Part shown: one piece after another, positions 32,324-44,384 of the stretch
Layout: the number at the start of each line of letters is the position of its first letter
Position numbering within the stretch: position 1 is the stretch's first letter
NCBI GenBank assembly: GCA_033297205.1
Contig: MU859194.1
Span: 34,396 to 98,395 of the forward strand
Length of the DNA: 64,000 bases
Direction of reading: 5' to 3'
From: Pseudoneurospora amorphoporcata
Lineage: Eukaryota > Ascomycota > Sordariomycetes > Sordariales > Sordariaceae
Position numbers and translations under genes: made by a program
Notes under the pieces: generated by a model
Databases searched by the model: none
Told to the model about the DNA's origin: nothing
The model's input: the letters and a program-made list of their open reading frames with translations, nothing else

Positions 32324-33759
32324 TTACTGCAAAGTAAAATCCTTGAAAGTCCACTTCTCCGTAATCTGTTTCTTGGCCTGCTTCTTGTACGGATTGTGCC
32401 TCCTCGCCTCCACCTTGCCTCTGAGCAACAGATTCCTATACCGGTCTTTGAGCAGGTTACCCTCAGGCTTGAGCAGTCTCAAGGAATCCTGCAGCTCATC
32501 CGGCAGGACCAGCTCGAGGTCCTTCTCCGGCAGCTTGAACTTGCCTAGTTGCCTACGGCGGAGCTCGACGTCATCGTCATCTTCTTCCTCCAGACTAGCC
32601 GTGTCGTCTCCGGGGTTGTTGTTCGCGGCTTTTTCGGCTTTTTGGAGCGCAAGCTGCCTCTCCTTCTCGGCGAGTTCCAGTTCCTTGGCGATGTGCTTGA
32701 CCCTCGCGACCTCGGCCTCCTTCTTCTTGATGGCCGCCTCGTGCTTCAGACGCTGCTCCTCGGCCTTGCGGCGCTTGATCTTGTTGCGCTGGGCTTGCGT
32801 CTTGCGCTCCGGCCGCTTCTTCTTAGACGACAGACCGTCCGCGTCGCTCTCGGCCCCTTCCCACGCGGAATCGTCCTCCCACTCCGACAGCTCGGCCCTC
32901 TTCTCGGCGGCCTCGGCCTCGGCGCGCGACTTGGCGGCCGCTTCGGCCTTGAGACGCTCCTTCTCGAGTTCCTCCAGACGCTTTCTCTCGGCCTCCTCGG
33001 CCTTGCGCAGCTCCGACTGGTAGCGCTCAGAGTAGTCGGTGAAGGCGGGGTTGTAAGACTTGTCGCCCTTGGGCTTGGGAACGGCAGGGAGCTGCTTGCC
33101 GGTGGCGGCGAGGGAGATGGGTTGTTGTGCGAGAGTCTTGGGGGCCTTGGCCTTGTCGACCTTGGGGAGGAAGTTGTATAGCGATTCCTCCATCTGCTTC
33201 TTCTTGTCTTCCTCCGGGTCGGCCCAGGCGTCAAAGGTGGCGTCGACGACCTCGACGGTGGTGGTGTGGTGGCCGTCGGCGACGCGCTTCAGGCGGGTGA
33301 GTTCCTTGTGGGTGACGTAGGTGGCACGGAGACGCTTGGAGGGCAGGACGCCGTCGGTGACCTTGCCGGATGTTTCAGAGGCCGGGCGCTTCTTGAGGGA
33401 GACGGCGGGAACGGCAGAGCGCTGGGCGAGGATCTCGTCGGCCTTCAAGGGCTTTTTGAATTGCTTGGGGAGCTTCTTGGTGATTTCCGTGTCGGGCTTG
33501 ACGTCGATGGCGAAGAGTTCTTCGGACTTCTTTTCGGCAATGACACCACTGTGATGCGACTCATGTTAACCAAATTGCTGTTAAGTATAGCAAAGGGGGC
33601 ATCGTACCCCTTGATGATCTGGGCGTTCAACTCATCGAGACCCTGCTCGACCTCTGTAACGTCGACATTCTTCCTCCACGCCTTCTTGCCCTTTCTCGAC
33701 GGTTGCTTGAATTGCTTGGGGGCTTGGCCATCACCCGACAGAGGTTTTAAAACGGGCAT
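32324..33759 (-). CDS. NOP53: 60S ribosome biogenesis factor Nop53
   Basis: Exon 1 is 33759-33608, the intron is 33607-33549 (GTACGA donor, CACAG acceptor) and exon 2 is 33548-32324, giving 458 residues. Conserved blocks are KQPSRKGKKAWRKNVDV near the start, then SEELFAIDVKPDTE, then SYNPAFTDYSERYQ, and C-terminal FKLPEKDLELVLPDELQDSL, LKPEGNLLKDRYRNLLLRG and EARRHNPYKKQAKKQ. The middle is a long charged coiled coil (Glu/Lys/Ala-rich). In yeast, Nop53 binds pre-60S particles in the nucleolus and recruits the exosome helicase Mtr4 through an LFxxD-type motif. LFAID in this protein fits that arch-interaction motif (established family knowledge; match seen here). Confidence 0.93.
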
Positions 33760-34498
33760 TTTGAATATGAGTGGTGGTGTGTTGTGTTGTTGGGTTGACG
33801 ACTCGGGAAATCAAAGAGGTTCGTTGCAGATAAGAAAATGCAAGTGTCGATACTGGGGTCTGCTCTGCAGTCAATTCGACTTTCCAGTGGGCCCGGGGTA
33901 TGCAACTCAAAATTTCCACTTCAGCGGCGACAGGAGGGTGCGATAAGATAAGAGACACTAAACCAACAAGAAGCGCTTCCCCAGCCGTGCTCAGCTGGCA
34001 GTTGTAGAGTTCAGCCAATCAGAGACTGTCATTGCACAAGCCCATGACGGCCGCCAAGCCTTTGGATCGTCTCTTGTCTCTTTTGGTCGAGTCAAGTGTC
34101 GACCTGTCTGGGCGCAGAAAGGCGGCCACTGCGGGCGCACTTCCCCAGTGATCGGAGTGGTCCCCTTTCTCCCGCATGAGTCCGCTTCGGGGGTCGCAAA
34201 GAGAGTTGTTCAGACTTGATTATAGAAACAAAAAGACACGTCGGGACCCCGACTGGATCCAAGCACTTGTCTCCATCGCACCATTGAGACCACTCAACCG
34301 CTGCTGCAACTGGTCTCCGGCAACTTCTATCCATATCCCTCCAACAGACAACTCTAGACCAACTCCGACCGCCCTAAACTTTCTGCCACTCAACAACCAT
34401 CTCTTGAAAGCTTTCCCTTGACCGCGTTTCCTTCAATTCCGAATACCTTCAGCGACAGCTAGCTACCCCGCCAAATACCGTTTAATACATCCATCACA
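33760..34498. promoter_or_regulatory. Divergent promoter between NOP53 and YPT6
   Basis: The 739 bp between opposing start codons. No gene seen. The final 200 bp are pyrimidine-rich with several CAAC/CTCC stretches, typical of a fungal 5' leader. Confidence 0.5.
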
Positions 34499-35535
<1,037 letters not shown>

Positions 35536-35749
35536 ACGGACGGTCTGCCGCCTGGCCTGGCCGGGACAGCTTGGTGGGAGTGGGAGGGGGAAGGGGGGAA
35601 GGGGGGTGCCGAGGAACGAATCGTGACGGCTGAAAAAGTTGATTGAGAGGTGGAGTGAAGAGGAGAGGGGAGACAGCATGACCATGACCATGACCATGTT
35701 GACGAACGAGATGTTAACGAGGTTAACGAATGTAATGGGGAATATGACG

Positions 35750-35785
35750 ATGGATGGATGGATGGATGGATGGATGGATGGATGG
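35750..35785. repeat. (GGAT)n microsatellite
   Basis: About nine tandem copies of GGAT, 215 bp beyond the YPT6 stop codon. Confidence 0.9.
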
Positions 35786-36810
35786 GGATATAGAGGTGGG
35801 CTCTACTAGACAAGCTGACAAACGGGGAGCAAATAATGAGAACTTCCAGGCTGTGTTTATGCTTACGGTTTGGCGATCGGAGCATAGCATGCAAAGGGGG
35901 GTGGGGGGGAGGGTGGTTTGGCATTAAGGCTTATAATAATATGATAAAAAGACATAATACTTGTATCTACTTGAATTAAAGTCTCGATCGATGTCTTTGG
36001 CTGTTCAACGCAGGTGCTTTGTTGTCTCCCTTGTTCCAATGTGAAGATCTGATCACAAGGGCCCAAGGTCATATTAAATTGACCTGGACCATTGGGATAG
36101 CTTCAGTTCCAAGAGTAAACACCTATATAGGTCTCGAGCTGCGGCATCAGTCAGTGTCACGGTTTCTGATGAGACCAGCGTCCTAAAGTCACACCGAGGC
36201 GATGATGCCAAGTCCGAACACATACTCAGAATTATTATAAACAAGAACAACAACATAACATGGCAGAAAGGCAAAAAATAACAAGTAAACTTCATATTTT
36301 GGGTCTCCCCTGTGTGACTGTGTGTCTATTTAAACGCCAAATTCGCCGATTCCAATAAAATAACCGAAAATATGCTTTGCTACTAAAAGTAGGTTGATGA
36401 TGCCCCTGAAAACCATGGTTCCGAAAAATGTATCTCCCAATAACCTGTGGCGACCAACCAAGGGGGTATATGCCCGAAGCAGCCATTGATTGCTCCGGTT
36501 TGTGGTTCCACAACCAACAGTGCTGTGTTGTTGCCTGCCTGTCCGTTCCTCTTTCTGTCATCGTCGTCGACTCTTTTTACACCGAACCCGTTTTTTGTCG
36601 TGGCTGGCTTTTTTTGCTGGAAAGTCAACTAACGAAACAGGTTTCAGTGGCGAGGAAGGGCCGCCGCCTAAGAAAAACACAGCTAAACCCTTCCCACATA
36701 GAGTTATCGACAGCCGTGTGGGAGCGAGTTCGTCCACAGAAAATAAAACAAACAAGTTTAGTGATCCCGACGAGAAAAGAGGTGGCTGGTTCCGGTTGTG
36801 TTGGTGATGG

Positions 36811-36852
36811 AGGTGGTGGTGGTGGTGGTGGTGGTCGCGGTCGCGGTCGCGG
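36811..36852. repeat. (GGT)8 and (CGCGGT)3 compound repeat
   Basis: GGT repeats run into a CGCGGT hexamer array, 26 bp past the RLP24 stop codon and so within its predicted 3' UTR. The RLP24 transcript would carry ACC repeats. Confidence 0.85.
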
Positions 36853-36877
36853 TGGTAATAGTGCTGATGCTCGTCGC

Positions 36878-37620
36878 TCAGTCCGTGTCCATCTCGTCAT
36901 CGTCGTCAACGTCCTCGAAATCGTTCTCGTCGTCGTCATCGTCCTCATCGACAACGTTTCCACCAACGCGCTCCGAGATCTCTTCCACGCCGCCGTCTGT
37001 CCTGACGCGGAGCCTCTTGACCTCGCCGCCGAACGCCTTGGTCTTCTTGCTGGCCGCCTTCTTGGCCAGCTCCTCGCGCTCGAGCTCCTCGACGTCCTGG
37101 CCGGTTTCCTTGGCGAGCTCGGCCAGCCTCCTCTTCTCGGAGCCGCGCAGGCGGGGGAGGAGGTGCTCGTTCTCGGCGACGAGCTTGCGGGCGGCGGCGA
37201 CCTCGCGGGCGCGCTTGCCGGCCAGGCGGCGCTTGTAGAAGATGCGCTCGCGGCGCTGGCGGATCTCCGAGATGCGCTCCATGGCCTTGACCGTCTTCTG
37301 GAAGAGCTCGCGGTCGTAGCGGACGGGCACGTTGCGGCGGGCGGCGAACTGCAGGGTGCTGTCGACCACCATCTCCTTGCCGGCGTTCTTGCGGTAGGCC
37401 TTGGTCCACTTGAGCTTGCGGGGGTTGCGCTTCATCTTGAAGTTCTTGTGGCATTTGGAGCGGCAGAAGCGGAAGGACTTGCCTGGACGTTGCAAGACTG
37501 GTTAGCATTGGGACATTGATGGGGGACTAGAGGAGGATACTAACCATCGTTACGCATAAAGGTAATGCCCTTGGAGGGCCAGGCCGGACGGCCGCAAAAG
37601 AAACAGGGATCGACACGCAT
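36878..37620 (-). CDS. RLP24: Pre-60S ribosome biogenesis protein Rlp24
   Basis: Exon 1 is 37620-37545, the intron is 37544-37483 (GTTAGT donor) and exon 2 is 37482-36878, giving 226 residues. The N-terminal L24e-type zinc ribbon has Cys6-X2-Cys9 and Cys32-X3-Cys36 ([28 protein letters not shown]). A basic region ([14 protein letters not shown]) and long charged helices follow, and the protein ends in an Asp-rich tail ([16 protein letters not shown]). Rlp24 is the assembly placeholder for ribosomal protein eL24. It is removed from cytoplasmic pre-60S particles by the AAA ATPase Drg1 through its C-terminal region. The 226 residues and C-terminal extension separate it from eL24 itself. A telomere-like AACCCTAACCC lies about 235 bp upstream. 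Confidence 0.94.
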
Positions 37621-39578
37621 CTTGACGGGTTATTGTGGTGGTTGTGATGTGTTGAGGAAGAAGCAGCGAGCCGGGTGTGGGATGGGCTCGTTGTCTTTTT
37701 CGGGGGGGAAGCAAGTAACAAAAAGTCAACAACAGCGGAACGGTCCAGGGCGCCGCTTCTGAAAATTTCTGGATGTCGGTGTTGGAAAAAGAAGTGGGGC
37801 GGAGGGGACGCTTGGCTTATCGTAGCGCTATTGTGTTATCAGTGGGTAGGTTCGGGTTAGGGTTGGATGTTGTTCACCGGCAACTTGCCTCTTTCAGTTT
37901 CCTTGGCCCTTTGTCCGTGAATGGTTCCTGTTGATCAATCTCTCGATGCAAACTGGCTGATGGTCTCTGGTCAGCAATGTCAATTGTTCTGAAGTAAATG
38001 AGCATTTCTAGTCTCTTCAGACATCAGTTTGTTTCCTGTCCAAACACTACAACTTCAATTCACACTCTCTTCAACTTCATTGTTCAGTGCAAGACAAGAT
38101 TGATCTGTGTCAACTGCACCCCTGCGGACCCTGGCACACCTGGATGTGAACTGTCTGTCATGTTGCACAATGACCATCTGTAGTGTAGGCGAGGGTCGAG
38201 CCCAATGATTGGGAAGGCCGCAATAAAACCTCAATGACGGCGTTGAAGAATAACCAAAAACTACAGAAACAGAGAGATTTCCTTTGACATATTGATCCCA
38301 CTTTCCGTCTCTTCAAGTTCAAGTGCAGTTCAGTCCTTCCTCTTCACTCACAGTTTAAGATTGGCGTGTCGCAGCGTGCTGATCGAGAGCCCCATCGGAT
38401 CCACAATGCTAACTCAAAATTGCGGGGGTGAAATCCGGGGAAATCGTCGAAAGTGGAGTCCAATTCTCCTGAGGCTCCACCAGACTAGCTCCTGCCCTGC
38501 GACGGTAAGGGTCCCCGAATTTCTCTTTTCCTCTTTTAAACAACAGAGATTCAACATGTCAATATCGCTTTCCTCAGTCATCTTCAACTTCCCAAGTATT
38601 TGGTGGTTTGCCCAAATGTCAATCACGAACAAGACCGTTTTATGTGCGACTCGTCTTCCCCAAATCCACAAACGCAACTCCCTCCTCCCCCAGCCACAGC
38701 ACACGTGCACAGCACCAGACCACTCCTCGCTCCGTGGTGCCATTCGATCCATATCAAAGAATCAGACGACAGGACTCATAGACGGGCTGCTGTGATACAA
38801 AAGTGACGTCCAGCCACAGGCAAATGATTGGTGTTTGGATATTGACTGCCACTCCTACCCCGCTCAATTCTAGGTTACACCATGCCTCAGCCAGACGGTT
38901 CCATGTCTCGATATACCGTTGAACGGAGGAAGGAGTGGAAGAACTGCAAGAGACAAATGCGGAGGTGGGCGGTGGCTTCCTGTCGAGGCAAACCGGGGAG
39001 GGGAAGTGAACACGACAGGAGGTCAAGGCTCGGGCCTAATCCCCCAAGATGGCATCGAGTTAGGACACTGCGCAGGAAAAGGAGAGGGAACCACCGCCAG
39101 AGTTGCACAAGTCTAACAAGCAGTAACAATACCTGCTGCTTTCTGCCACATAAAGGGGGCTCCCGTCCCTCCCACTCGATATATCTCGCTGCCTCTTCTC
39201 TCCTTGTGCCACCGAGAGAGAACACTCATCCTCTACACGAGCACATCGCAGCCTACAACACTCGAAAGCGTGCAATCATCAACTGCCGATCAAGCAAAGA
39301 ACACTAAACAACAAGTAGAGGTATGTCTATGATTCATTCTGTCCAGTCACGTCTTCGGTATCATCTCTAGATGACAAGACATGATCTGTGGTCATCAAGA
39401 ACTGTCATATCGAGACACCACGCTCTCCATCACTGGACCATGATTTCATGTCTCTCTATCTGCTTCCCCTCTGCCTCCCATCACTCTACCATCACTGCCC
39501 CGTCTTCCCTCGACCACAACCCACTAACCCAACCACAGCATCTCCCCTCAGCCAAAACCCCCCAAAACAAGCACCAAA
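37621..39578. promoter_or_regulatory. Upstream region of RLP24 and of the small ORF at 39579
   Basis: About 2 kb with no supportable coding region between divergent genes. A telomere-like GGGTTAGGGTT at 37854-37864 reads AACCCTAACCC toward RLP24. Upstream of the 39579 ORF, a GTATGT donor (about 39321) and CCACAG acceptor (about 39538) suggest an intron in its 5' leader. Confidence 0.5.
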
Positions 39579-39917
39579 ATGCCCGTCCGCATCCCCGCCG
39601 CCGGCATGACCGAGTACATCTGCTTCGGCGCCGCCGGAGTCGGAACCCTCGCCCCTCTTGCCATGGCCTTCCCGGGCGCCGAAGAGCGCCTGGCCCGCCA
39701 GACCTCCAAGTGGGCGCCCAGATGGCAGCGCAACATCAGCTTCTTCAAGAACCCCCTCGAGCGCGGCGTGCAGCGCATCACACCCTCGGTTGCTCGCACG
39801 GTCCAGCGCGTCGAGCACAGATTGCCCCTTGAGCGAGCGGCTATTGCTACTGGCAATGGCGCTAGGAGGAGCATGAGAGGCGTGGAGAAGGCTGCGAGGC
39901 ATTGGCATATTGATTGA
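39579..39917 (+). CDS. Small membrane-type protein of unknown function
   Basis: Single exon, 112 residues. After MPVRIPAAGMTEY comes a short hydrophobic, Gly/Ala-rich segment (ICFGAAGVGTLAPLAMAF, about residues 14-31) that could be one membrane helix. A basic, Trp-containing region follows (QTSKWAPRWQRNISFFKNP), then an amphipathic, Arg-rich C-terminus (VARTVQRVEHRLPLERAAI). The strong C/G third-position codon bias and balanced composition support coding. I do not recognise the family with certainty. Size and layout fit small organelle-membrane proteins, such as mitochondrial inner-membrane accessory proteins, but this is only a suggestion. The likely 5' UTR intron also supports a real transcript. 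Confidence 0.65.
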   Translation: MPVRIPAAGMTEYICFGAAGVGTLAPLAMAFPGAEERLARQTSKWAPRWQRNISFFKNPLERGVQRITPSVARTVQRVEHRLPLERAAIATGNGARRSMRGVEKAARHWHID

Positions 39918-42900
39918 ACAATACTCCCAGCGGCTCAATCTTAACGAAAGGACATGATGGACAACTGCGGGAATACGGCATAGCTGGAGTTTGGAATGGA
40001 CAGTCGTTTTTGCACGGAAAGGCCTCGGATTATGGGTTATGGATTATGAATGGGACAGGATTAACGGAACGGCGAACCATGTGTTGATTTTCTTGATATG
40101 GATAATGACAATAAGGATTGCTGCTGTTGGCTTGATCACGATGCCTTTTGCTCTAGGCGACGGCCAGCACCTTTTGTCAAAGGTAGCATCAGTAGTCTAG
40201 CAGAGCGTTGAGTAACCAACCTATACATTACATCCTCGAGTCACTCCAAGTTTCTGCATATATCTTAGGTCCCTCTGATCTAACAAAGCCATTCTCTACC
40301 CGTGTTCCTAACCTTTCTGTCCCATATACTTGGATATCGTGTCTCGGCAGAAGAATCCCTTTACTCACCCGGTCATTGCCGGGGATGTGGGTATGGATGG
40401 CCAAAGGAGACTAAATCAAAGACTTAAATTCTGCGCCAGCTACCGAATCGTTAGAAACAACCTGGACGATGGCAGCATTACACACGAAACTGTAGTGTCC
40501 AAGGATTCCCAATTTTCGATGGCGAATACTTTAGAGACAGACATATTGATATCGTTTTTATGAAACACTGTCTATTTGTGTCATGGGCTAGGCATTCAAG
40601 TCATAGCCGTCCGTCGAGATGGGTGCCTGCCCAAGTATACCCACTGATTGCGGCAGGGAGAAGACCGGACCGGTCGTTAGATAGCCAGGCTTCAAACTTT
40701 TATTTGGTACCATCTGTCTTTTTCCGATATCTCTATCGACCTCTCGTCGTGCTGTTGCGGAAGACGGGAACTGTGTGTGTTTATAGCCTATTCCGCGGAA
40801 TGGCCATATACTACTGGTGTGTAGGTAGGAGGGAAAGGGCTTGAAGTTCTTAAAAGAGAGTTACGAACATACCTTAGCTCTACACTTGATCCGGGCAAAA
40901 TGATATCTAGCTAGGTAATAACGAGAGAGAGGCTTCGCCCTAATAACGTCCGTCCGTCCGTCCGTCCGTCGCAAGAGCTATGTATAATAAAAACCCAGCT
41001 GTCACCCCCCCCCCCCCCCCCCCGGGCGGCCCATGAAATCGTGCAAACAAGTCGACATGGGCTCTGTCTGTCGTCTTTTCGCTTCCCTCTCACGCCATCC
41101 CGACAGCCTGTTGTTCGTCGCCTGTCTCAAAATCATGTCACCTTTCCCATCGTACCGTCTTCCTCCCCCGGTTCCCCACGCGTTCCGGCTCGCCCTCCAA
41201 AAAAAACCCAACACCCGGCTGTCGTGGTCTTTCCCGGAGACTATTCTACTGGCCGGCAGTAGACCGATAGGGTCGGAGTACCGCCTAGCCGGTAAGAAGC
41301 GGAGACAAAGGGCGGACCGATAGCCGCCGACTGCCGCCGGTCGGGAGCGGGGAGTCCGGGGTTGAGACTTGAGGGGCGGATGTACATAAGGTACCTTTGT
41401 GTAGAGCAGTAACAGCGCTAACAAATAACAACGGGGACCTTTTTGGGGGGTTTGACTTGGACGATCTTACAACAACAACAACAACAACACGCCTTGGGCC
41501 TTTGGAGAACTGGTGCATATCGCGACGTAAGACGCTATGGATGATTGAATCGAAAAGATTGGGAATTTGGGAGATGTCAGAGCATGCCTGATGCACGGCG
41601 AGCCCGCTTCCGAAAGGGAATGGAACTCGTTGGGTGCAGTGGTTGTGGACGGGATGTTGTGCATGACTTCCATATGTACTTTCGAAGGGTCTTCTACGGT
41701 ACGGATGCTGCAACAGAAGGACTGTCAACAGAAGAGACATGTTCCGCGTAGCCAATACTTTACTCAACTTTGCATCACCATCAAGATCTTCAGAGTCCAG
41801 TTCAGGGTCCCGGTGGATTCAGGGGTAAACCGACTCCACCTTCCACCTTGTATTCCGCTGTCAAAACGCGAAGACGGAATTGCCGTCTTTGTCCACTTTA
41901 TGTAGTTGAGGAAACCAAAGAGTGCAAAGCCATTTTGGTTAAGATGAGAGCATAACCACTTCCAGCCCAAACACAGATTTTACCAGGGTTCAGGAGTAGG
42001 TACGCCGAGATTTTCTCTTGTGTGGTGTGTTCAGAGCCGGGATGCTGTTAATCACTTTCATCCTTCTTAACACCATTTCGCACAAACTAGGCGAGAATCT
42101 GATAGCCGCTGCATCTGTCGGTAACAGTAGCCTAACCTAACAACCCCGTCAATGCCAACCCCCGTTGATTGGACTGTGTCTCTGCTCGTCACCAAAGGCT
42201 TTTGCGTCATAGGCCAGCGATCAAATAACCGAGTCGAGTTATGTACGACGGAGCCTGGCAAGCCTGGAAAGGCGGATGGGCGGATGGGCGGACAGGGAGG
42301 ACACGCGAGAAAGCGACTGACTGCCCTGGAGGCAGCCAGCCCGACGGCATCATGTTGAAGTTGAAGTTGAAGTACGGACGACGGTGATGGACATTCATCC
42401 GCGGACTCGATATGAATGCCAAGTGACCGTATGTAATTGCGAACGACGGACACCTTTTAAATCTCAAAGTTTCAACCAACAACACAGCACCGCTGGACCT
42501 GGAAAGAAAAAGGCTGAGTGGTGAGGGAGGCATAATAATGGGACAACAATACCACTAGCGCCCTTGGCATGCCGATTGATCCGGGTCCGAAATCCCCCCA
42601 GTTCAGTTGGCGCCGCCGCTTCGTTTGTTTCGCGCGAACGAGGTGTCGCAACTGGCGTAGTGTACACTAAAAATCCGGATTCCGTCGCGAACCCGTCGGT
42701 CTGGTGTTCACAAACTAAAAAAAAGAAAGTCGGTTTTTGGGCATCATTGTCATTTGTGGTGCCACTTTCTGAAATTCCCACCATCTGGTTGCCTGCCATC
42801 GGACTCGTCCCAGCCCACTGCAAACTGCACTGCACCTTTGTTGGCTGCACAAGCAAACACTGTGCCGCCATCGCACTTGATCCGCTCTTTCAGCTGCTGC

Positions 42901-43076
42901 AACCTCCGCCAGCCGCAACAAGACCCCTTTTTTGCTGTCTGTCGGCATCATCTTCAATTTGTATTTTCAATTGCATTTTGCCTTTTTCCCTTTTGGCTTT
43001 CTTTTTCTGTCGCGATATACACACCCATCTACCTCTAGAGTCTTTTACATACGCTGCTCTCCGTACATACAAAATC
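39918..43076. other. 3.2 kb gene-free region upstream of KEI1
   Basis: No gene supported. Simple repeats: (GTCC)n at about 40946-40971, C19 at 41005-41023 and (ACA)n at about 41468-41488. The final 500 bp, rich in C and T, are probably the KEI1 promoter and leader. An open frame beginning at 42564 runs in frame into KEI1 exon 1, but its composition is leader-like. Confidence 0.5.
40946..41023. repeat. (GTCC)n array followed by C19 homopolymer
   Basis: About six copies of GTCC at 40946-40971, and 34 bp later a run of about 19 C residues (41005-41023). Long C runs are much rarer in this window than A/T runs. Confidence 0.85.
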
Positions 43077-43992
43077 ATGTCGCGAGGTCTACTGCCACGA
43101 CTTCGGTTTCCCCGGCCGAGGGTAAGTCTTTCGCATCTCCTTTCCCCTCTTGCGCAAACCCGCGACAGCGTCACTAACCTCTGCGTGAAAAAAACAGACC
43201 TTCCTCGGTTTCATGTCCCTCCAAACCGGCACCGAGCTAATCGCGCTCTCGCTCGTCTTCAACCGCATCACCGGCATTTACGGCGTCCTGGCCTTGTTCA
43301 CCGGCTTCCCGCTTTCCTTTTTACAAATCAGTCTCTACCTGTTGTCGCTCCTGGTCGTCGGCGCTTTGGCGTACCTGATCCCGCACATCCGCCAGCAGTC
43401 GCCCTTCCAGTGTCTCGCGCTCGCTTTCCTCTACGCGATCGACACCCTCCTCAACTTCGCCTACGTCACCTTCTTCGCCACGACCTGGTACCTCAACCAG
43501 TTCCACGACCCGCAGGGCCCGGCCAGCAAGGGCGACATCCCCGAGAGCGCGAGCCCGTCGAACGGCGAGGGTTACGAGCATGATGATGCGCAGAAGAATC
43601 AGCTCCACAAGGCGGTGGGCGTGCACGAGTCCGCGGCGAGCATGTGTCTTGTTGTTGGGTTCACGCTGGTCAGGATCTACCTTGCGCTGGTGGTCTGCGC
43701 GTATGCTAGGGCCGTGGTGCAGAGATATGTGGACATGAACAGCGGGTGGGCTGGTGGGCCCCTTGGTTCGGGCGAGGTTGAAGATGATAATGGCAAGGAG
43801 GAGGCACACGCGCCGGATCCGTTTGTGGAGGGCGCGCCGCTGGGTGAAGGATGGCAGGGCAAGATGGGCCGGGTGATGGTCGGCTTTGGGAGGGGGTATT
43901 GGCTCGGAGGGAGGAAGGAGGATGAGGAGTGGGCGAGGGAGATTGGTGGGAGGTTGAGGGGCGGTGCTAGTGGGAGATACTCCAGGGTATAA
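43077..43992 (+). CDS. KEI1: Inositol phosphorylceramide synthase regulatory subunit Kei1
   Basis: Exon 1 is 43077-43121, the intron is 43122-43197 (GTAAGT donor, AACAG acceptor) and exon 2 is 43198-43992, giving 279 residues. The start MSRGLLPRLRFPRPR|TFLGFMSLQTGTEL is typical of Kei1. Four hydrophobic segments follow (LIALSLVFNRITGIYGVLALF; LQISLYLLSLLVVGALAYLI; CLALAFLYAIDTLLNFAYV; ASMCLVVGFTLVRIYLALVV), then a cytosolic tail. With Aur1, Kei1 makes inositol phosphorylceramide in the Golgi. In yeast it is also a Kex2 substrate and helps retain Aur1. The tail is acidic and Gly-rich. I see no other candidate function. Confidence 0.92.
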
Positions 43993-44346
43993 GGTTTTGT
44001 TTTGAACTTTTTTTGCTCAAGGACGCCGAGTTACCGGGGAACTCGAGGTCCCAAGCTGGCTTCCTGTTCTAGCCTTTTTTTTTTGGACATGGCGAGCAAT
44101 CATCCAGCATACGACACAGCATGCATGGCATAGACGAGGTGTTGGCCGCGAGAGCGAAGAGAACCACCCTCACGGCGCGTTGCTTTTATGGAGACAGACA
44201 TTTTGGATTTTGTTTCTACTTGCATCGCATCTGTACAAAACTAACTTGGTGCGGATCGACTGGGGCACCATATCCATGATTTTATCATGTACATTTTTCC
44301 AAGGAGGATAACGGCGCAAAGTCATGTCATTTGGGCGGTTGGGTTG

Positions 44347-44384
<38 letters not shown>

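Larger units (their letters stand above)
35536..36877. other. Convergent intergenic region between YPT6 and RLP24
   Basis: No gene supported. Two simple repeats stand out: a GGAT tetranucleotide run at about 35750-35785, and a (GGT)8 plus (CGCGGT)3 run at about 36811-36852 lying in the 3' UTR of RLP24. Confidence 0.55.
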
